From positions 1 to 6,782 of the forward strand of contig NZ_CAKTTZ010000072.1 of NCBI RefSeq assembly GCF_934617235.1: a stretch of DNA of 6,782 nt, given 5' to 3'. Source of the stretch: an uncultured Ellagibacter sp. GTDB taxonomy: Bacteria > Actinomycetota > Coriobacteriia > Coriobacteriales > Eggerthellaceae. The notes beneath the pieces were generated by a model that did no database searches, was not told the origin of the DNA, and saw only the letters and a list, made by a program, of their open reading frames with translations. Both the position numbers and the translations under genes were made by a program. The stretch's first letter is position 1. The number at the start of each line of letters is the position of its first letter. Shown here in pieces: positions 1 through 6,782 of the stretch.

Positions 1-1609
1 ATGCTTCCCCGACCAGTACTGTTTTAAGTACACCACGCTCGATTACACGCGCACCTACGAGGAGTTCCGCGACGACGTCGACACGTTCGCCCGCGCGCTT
101 GTATCCATGGGCGTGAAGGCCGGCAGCAAGGTTGCCATCTGGGCGACCAACGTGCCTGCCTGGTACATCACCTTCTGGGCAGCCACCAAGATCGGTGCCG
201 TGCTGGTCACCGTGAACACCGCCTACAAGATCCACGAGGCCGAGTACCTGCTGCGCCAGTCCGACACGCACACGCTCGTCATGGTCGAGAGCGCCCTGGA
301 TTCCAATTACCGCCAGATCATCAACGAGCTGTGCCCCGAAATCGCCCAGACCAAGCCCGGCGATCAGCTGCACTGCAAGAAGCTGCCGTTTTTGCGCAAC
401 GTCGTGACCGTCGGCTTCGACATGCCCGGCTGCCTCAACTTCGACCAGGCCATGGAGCGCGCCGAACTCGTGCCATTGGAGAAGATCCAGCGCATGGCCG
501 CCGATGTCCGCCCCGACGACGTCTGCAACATGCAGTACACCTCCGGCACCACGGGATTCCCCAAGGGCGTCATGCTCACGCACCGCAACGTCGTCAACGA
601 CGGCAAGTGCATCGGCGACCGCATGGGGCTGTCCACCGCGGACCGCTTCATGATCCACGTGCCCATGTTCCACTGCTTCGGCATGACCCTGTCGATGACC
701 TCGTCCATGACTCACGGCGCGACCCTGTGCCCGATGCCGTATTTCAGCGCCAAGGCGTCGCTGCACTGCATCACGCAGGAGAAGATCACGGCCTTCAACG
801 GCGTTCCCACGATGTTCATCGCGATGTTCAACCACGAGGATTACCGCAAGACCGACTTCAGCCACATGCGCACGGGCATCATGGCAGGCGCCGGCTGCCC
901 GCCCGAGCTCATGAAGCGCGCCGCCCAGCCCGACGAGATGAACATGACCGGCATCGTGTCGGTTTACGGCCAGACTGAATCGGCCCCGGGTTCCACGATG
1001 AGCGCCTGGACCGATCCGCTCGACCTGCGCACCGAAACCGTCGGATACGCATTCCCCCACGTCCAGTGCAAGATCATCGACCCCGAAACCGGCGAGGAGC
1101 TGCCCAACGGCGAGGTCGGCGAATTCTGCTCGCGCGGCTACAACATCATGAAGGGCTACTATAAGATGCCCGACGCCACCTTCAAGACGGTGGACGAGAA
1201 CGGTTGGCTGCATTCCGGCGACCTGCTCATGCGCGACGACCGCGGTTGCTTCGTCGCCACGGGCCGCCTGAAGGACATGATCATCCGCGGCGGCGAGAAC
1301 ATCTACCCGAAAGAGATCGAGGACTTCGTCATCACCCACCCCAAGGTGAGCGATTGCCAAGTCGTGGGCGTTCCCGACAAGAAATACGGCGAGGAGGCAA
1401 TGGCCTGCATCATCCTCATGGAGGGCGAGACCATGACGGAAGAGGAAATCCGCGAGTTCATGATGAGCAACATCGCGCGTCATAAGGTACCTCGCTATAT
1501 CAGGTTCGTGGATTCCTTCCCCATGAACGCGGCCGGCAAGATCCTCAAGTACAAGATGAGGGAAGCCGCCGTGAAGGAACTGGGGCTTCAGGACCTCGTG
1601 AAGAAATAG
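1..1609 (+). CDS. AMP-forming acyl-CoA ligase, ACSF2/FadD-like (5' end off window)
   Basis: This enzyme activates a carboxylic acid with ATP to an acyl-adenylate and passes it to CoA. It belongs to the ANL superfamily and is probably cytosolic or loosely membrane-associated. An ATG at 107 gives 500 aa, but the same frame is open to the left edge (codons start at base 2) and encodes family-like residues (TYEEFRDDVDTFARAL), and no ribosome site precedes base 107. The real start is therefore upstream, with perhaps 20-30 residues missing. Visible motifs are the P-loop YTSGTTGFPKG (536-568), YGQTES (965-982), HSGD (from 1211), the hinge region GRLKDMIIRGGENIYPKEIE (from 1262) and the C-terminal PMNAAGK, whose catalytic lysine is at 1538-1540. 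The core resembles medium/long-chain and ACSF2-type ligases. The substrate cannot be read from sequence; aromatic, bile-acid or steroid side-chain acids are alternatives to fatty acids. The gene ends in TAG 90 bases before the oxidoreductase gene. Confidence 0.93.
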   Translation, partial: CFPDQYCFKYTTLDYTRTYEEFRDDVDTFARALVSMGVKAGSKVAIWATNVPAWYITFWAATKIGAVLVTVNTAYKIHEAEYLLRQSDTHTLVMVESALDSNYRQIINELCPEIAQTKPGDQLHCKKLPFLRNVVTVGFDMPGCLNFDQAMERAELVPLEKIQRMAADVRPDDVCNMQYTSGTTGFPKGVMLTHRNVVNDGKCIGDRMGLSTADRFMIHVPMFHCFGMTLSMTSSMTHGATLCPMPYFSAKASLHCITQEKITAFNGVPTMFIAMFNHEDYRKTDFSHMRTGIMAGAGCPPELMKRAAQPDEMNMTGIVSVYGQTESAPGSTMSAWTDPLDLRTETVGYAFPHVQCKIIDPETGEELPNGEVGEFCSRGYNIMKGYYKMPDATFKTVDENGWLHSGDLLMRDDRGCFVATGRLKDMIIRGGENIYPKEIEDFVITHPKVSDCQVVGVPDKKYGEEAMACIILMEGETMTEEEIREFMMSNIARHKVPRYIRFVDSFPMNAAGKILKYKMREAAVKELGLQDLVKK

Positions 1610-1631
1610 CCTGAATCGAGAGAGACCTTTT

Positions 1632-1658
1632 GCGGGGGCCGTCATGTACGCCCCCCGC
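1632..1658 (+). terminator. GC-rich hairpin after the ligase gene, possible weak terminator
   Basis: GCGGGGG (1632-1638) pairs with CCCCCGC (1652-1658). After one C/C mismatch, CGT (1640-1642) pairs with ACG (1648-1650) around a 5-base loop. The hairpin starts 23 bases after the ligase stop codon. It is followed by TTGCGTTT rather than a clean T run, so termination may be partial and some transcripts may continue into the oxidoreductase gene. An attenuating or RNA-stabilising role is equally possible. Confidence 0.45.
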
Positions 1659-1681
1659 TTGCGTTTAGCGCCAATCACCGC

Positions 1682-1689
1682 AGAGGGGG
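1682..1689 (+). promoter_or_regulatory. Ribosome binding site of the oxidoreductase gene
   Basis: The purine run AGAGGGGG ends 10 bases before the ATG at 1700 and fixes that start codon. I see no convincing -35/-10 pair in the 90 bases between the genes. The promoter is therefore either non-canonical, inside the end of the ligase gene, or shared with it. Confidence 0.65.
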
Positions 1690-1699
1690 ACTTTGCATT

Positions 1700-5296
<3,597 letters not shown>

Positions 5297-5326
5297 CCGC
5301 TGCGAGCAGATGACATACGCATGATG

Positions 5327-5378
5327 AAAGGCCTGCGGGCGCCCCAGAAAAGGGCAAACCCGCAGGCCTTTCTTGTTG
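5327..5378. terminator. Strong intrinsic terminator between convergent genes
   Basis: A perfect 13-bp stem pairs 5327-5339 (AAAGGCCTGCGGG) with 5359-5371. Inside the loop, GCCC (5341-5344) can pair with GGGC (5352-5355), extending the structure. On the + strand it is followed by a T-rich tail (TTTCTTGTTGTG), 30 bases after the oxidoreductase stop, so it should terminate that transcript. On the - strand it lies about 58 bases beyond the MaoC stop and ends in CCTTTCATCATG, a poorer U tail. It may serve both directions, more efficiently for the + strand. Confidence 0.87.
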
Positions 5379-5428
5379 TGCTGGCGACGCGACTCGGGGT
5401 CGTTCGCAATAGTTAGAGTCCGAACTCC

Positions 5429-6307
5429 TTACGCGAGCGAGGGATTCCACTCGACGATGCCGTGGTTCAAGAACGGCTTGGACTCAGGTGCATCGGCGTT
5501 GACCATGCGGAAGCGCGCTTCGCCCTCGCCCGTCTTCCACACGATGGTGCGCAGGCGAACGCCTGGGAGGACCGGCGAAGTGAAGCGGCACTTGAAGCGG
5601 GTCATCGCCTCGGGATGGCCTGAGAACAAAAGCGAGATTGCATGGCGCATCGCAACACCGGCGCTGCTGACGCCGTGCGCGATCGGGCGCTCAAGGCCGG
5701 TCTGCTCGGTGTAGGACCAGTCGATGTGCTGCTGATGCCAGTCGCCCATCAGGCGATACACGAGCGGCCAATTCAGGCCATAGGTTTCCTCGTAAACGAA
5801 GTCGGGCACGCGGTCGGGGTATTCGACCGCATCCTTCGGCGGAAGCTCGCCGCCCCAGCCGCCGTCGTAGATGCAGCAGTCGTAGGTATCGACCGTGCAC
5901 AGATGGGTACCGTCGGAGGAGTAGGACTTGCCCACCTGCTTGGAGAGAGAGCCGCGCCCCTCGCCGCGATCCCAGATAGCCTCCTGGGTCACGTAGGTTT
6001 CGATACGGTCGGCCATCTTGAATGGAGCGTGGAAGTGAACGTCAATTCCGTAATGCAGCGACCCGGAATAGTCGAAGCCGTAATCGAGCGTGGTGGTCAT
6101 CTCCTCGTTGACCGTAAGCGGCACGGCGAAAATCGGCAGAACCTTGAGTTCGGGGCTTTTCGCGTCCCCTTCGTTGACGTAGTCCAAGTCGACCTTGCCA
6201 TCCCAGCCCGCACCGCATCCAAGCGCGCAAATCTCCAAATCCTTGAAGGTGTAATCGCGCACGAACGGTCCGAAGGTCTTGCCTACGATCTCGGTCGAAA
6301 TAGCCAT
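5429..6307 (-). CDS. MaoC / hydratase-2 family double-hotdog enoyl-CoA hydratase
   Basis: The protein is predicted to hydrate trans-2-enoyl-CoA to (R)-3-hydroxyacyl-CoA, or to run the reverse dehydration, in the cytosol. It resembles the hydratase-2 part of multifunctional enzyme type 2. With the start at 6307 it is 292 aa, the usual size for a two-hotdog protein. That ATG follows AAAGGAG by five bases; an in-frame ATG at 6427 would add 40 Cys-rich residues with no ribosome site and is rejected. The N-terminal hotdog shows ALGCGAGWDGKVDLDYV (28-44) and LKVLPIFAV (54-62), then DGGWGGE (148-154). The C-terminal hotdog has YRLMGDWHQQHID (184-196) and RPIAHG (207-212). Asp189 and His194 match the catalytic pair of hydratase 2, but His191 stands where the family normally has Asn, and the Pro-Leu after it is Gln-Gln. 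The enzyme may thus have an altered substrate range or activity. There are no signal or membrane segments. It is convergent with the oxidoreductase gene, so it is transcribed separately. Confidence 0.88.
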   Translation of the reverse strand: MAISTEIVGKTFGPFVRDYTFKDLEICALGCGAGWDGKVDLDYVNEGDAKSPELKVLPIFAVPLTVNEEMTTTLDYGFDYSGSLHYGIDVHFHAPFKMADRIETYVTQEAIWDRGEGRGSLSKQVGKSYSSDGTHLCTVDTYDCCIYDGGWGGELPPKDAVEYPDRVPDFVYEETYGLNWPLVYRLMGDWHQQHIDWSYTEQTGLERPIAHGVSSAGVAMRHAISLLFSGHPEAMTRFKCRFTSPVLPGVRLRTIVWKTGEGEARFRMVNADAPESKPFLNHGIVEWNPSLA

Positions 6308-6312
6308 TTTCT

Positions 6313-6319
6313 CTCCTTT
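6313..6319 (-). promoter_or_regulatory. Ribosome binding site of the MaoC-family gene
   Basis: On the minus strand AAAGGAG is followed by five bases (AGAAA) and the ATG at 6307. This near-consensus site decides the start codon against the upstream in-frame ATG at 6427. Confidence 0.85.
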
Positions 6320-6329
6320 CGGGTCCTTT

Positions 6330-6348
6330 GCTGCCCACGCGCGGCAGC
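6330..6348 (-). repeat. Small inverted repeat in the leader of the MaoC-family gene
   Basis: GCTGCC (6330-6335) and GGCAGC (6343-6348) can form a 6-bp stem with a 7-base loop, 10 bases upstream of the ribosome site on the transcript. It is short and GC-rich, so it may be chance; a modest effect on leader folding is possible. Confidence 0.3.
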
Positions 6349-6364
6349 ATCGGCCGCAGCAGCA

Positions 6365-6385
6365 TTGGCGCGAATTATCGCCCAA
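6365..6385 (-). promoter_or_regulatory. Possible -10 element inside an imperfect inverted repeat
   Basis: The stretch begins TTGGCGCGAAT and ends TATCGCCCAA, an imperfect dyad whose halves both read TTGG(C/G)CG with a one-base offset. Its minus strand contains GATAAT (6379-6374), five of six bases of a sigma-70-type -10 box, lying 66 bases upstream of the MaoC start codon. No good -35 box lies 16-18 bases further upstream; the direct repeats are there instead, as one might expect for an activator-dependent promoter. The promoter call is inference. Confidence 0.35.
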
Positions 6386-6397
6386 CAACAAAGGAGA

Positions 6398-6436
6398 GCG
6401 CATCGCTAAATACGAGGGAACGCGCATCGCAAAATA
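6398..6436 (-). repeat. Two 15-bp direct repeats upstream of the MaoC-family gene
   Basis: GCGCATCGCTAAATA (6398-6412) and GCGCATCGCAAAATA (6422-6436) are identical but for one base and lie 24 bases apart start to start. Each contains a short dyad, GCG-CAT-CGC. They sit just upstream of the GATAAT candidate, where the -35 region and activator sites of a minus-strand promoter would be. Regulator binding sites for the MaoC gene are the simplest reading, but no regulator gene is in the window to support it. Confidence 0.5.
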
Positions 6437-6439
6437 ATA

Positions 6440-6782
6440 GTGAACAGCGTGTGAGCTGGGGAATCACGCAAAAACTTAGAGCCCGACTGGCGCAAGCGGG
6501 GTCGCGTCTCGGGGCCCATCGCCTCGGGCCGAGCACCGCGTTCGCTTTCAGGCTTGCGAGCCGAGCGCTGGATCACCCTCGCCGCAAACTCCCGCCACGC
6601 GCAGGCGGGCCAAGTTCAAGCCGCCCATCGTAGCCGCCTTCACCGCGAAACCCTACCACCTGCAGGCTCCACCACCTTCGACGCGCCGAGCACAACACCG
6701 CCAAGAGATCGCGTCCCGATTTGTGGTGTATCAAGGGCCATCGCCGGAACCGCCGGCCACCCTTGCCAGGCGAATGCTACCC
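6440..6782. other. GC-rich intergenic stretch with no convincing gene
   Basis: I see no coding sequence here with a start, a ribosome site and the strong third-position G/C bias of the window's genes. The stretch holds several small inverted repeats. CTCGG/CCGAG with inner CCC/GGG spans 6508-6533, CCCGCC/GGCGGG spans 6591-6609, and a two-part hairpin spans 6732-6765. No tRNA cloverleaf, riboswitch core or transposon end is recognised. A minus-strand frame is open from the right edge to TGA at 6642-6640 (46 codons) and could be the tail of a neighbouring gene, but its codon use argues against this. Confidence 0.5.
6732..6765. repeat. Two-part hairpin near the right edge
   Basis: CAAGGG (6732-6737) pairs with CCCTTG (6760-6765), and inside it GCCGG (6743-6747) pairs with CCGGC (6753-6757) around a 5-base loop. 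Neither side has a T run, so it is not a standard terminator. Its role is unknown. Confidence 0.4.

Noticed and set aside
331..978. 215-codon plus-strand frame inside the ligase gene
   Set aside because: It is an Arg/His-rich shifted-frame shadow of the AMP-binding domain.
5642..6409. 255-codon plus-strand frame over the MaoC-family gene
   Set aside because: The minus strand carries clear hotdog motifs and a good ribosome site; the plus frame has neither.
6308..6427. 40-residue N-terminal extension of the MaoC protein from the ATG at 6427
   Set aside because: It has no ribosome site, an odd Cys-rich composition, and covers the proposed promoter; the ATG at 6307 has AAAGGAG at correct spacing.
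6390..6433. Possible short leader peptide on the plus strand after AAAGGAG at 6390-6396
   Set aside because: No ATG, GTG or TTG stands at a usable distance; the frame would have to start at ATC.
6604..6626. tRNA T-arm-like GTTCAAGCC
   Set aside because: The five bases on each side of the loop do not pair as a T stem, and no acceptor or anticodon arm fits around it.
6478..6782. Plus-strand frame without stop from about 6478 to the right edge
   Set aside because: It has no start codon until GTG near the edge, is rich in Pro, Arg and Ser, and resembles no protein; long open frames are common at this GC content.

Overview
The window reads as chromosomal DNA of a high-GC, strictly anaerobic bacterium. 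Codon third positions in the genes are strongly G/C. The mix of a single-chain pyruvate:ferredoxin oxidoreductase, an ACSF2-like acyl-CoA ligase and a double-hotdog MaoC hydratase suggests an anaerobic actinobacterium of the Coriobacteriia, Eggerthellaceae type. That placement is inference from composition and gene type; no marker gene is present.

Layout from left to right. Bases 1-1609 (+) are an AMP-forming acyl-CoA ligase whose N-terminus lies off the window. A 90-base gap with a GC-rich hairpin and a strong Shine-Dalgarno sequence leads to a complete pyruvate:ferredoxin oxidoreductase gene (nifJ/por type, 1700-5296, +, 1198 aa). Its catalytic residues and all twelve cluster cysteines can be recognised. 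A long, perfect 13-bp hairpin at 5327-5371 closes that gene and lies between it and a convergent gene. The convergent gene (5429-6307, -) encodes a 292-aa MaoC/hydratase-2 family enoyl-CoA hydratase. Bases 6308-6782 contain its leader, a probable promoter/operator region with a 15-bp near-perfect direct repeat, and about 300 bases of GC-rich DNA with small inverted repeats and no convincing gene.

How the genes may work together: the ligase makes acyl-CoA from a free acid with ATP, the MaoC protein hydrates 2-enoyl-CoA, and the oxidoreductase interconverts pyruvate with acetyl-CoA, CO2 and reduced ferredoxin. All three bear on acyl-CoA metabolism. However, a hairpin separates the first two genes and the third is convergent, so nothing shows that they form one operon or pathway.

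I found no mobile element, CRISPR array, tRNA, rRNA or evident new system. The points most worth a second look are the altered active-site motif of the MaoC protein (Asn replaced by His), the direct repeats upstream of its gene, and unusual residues and a 25-residue length difference in the oxidoreductase.
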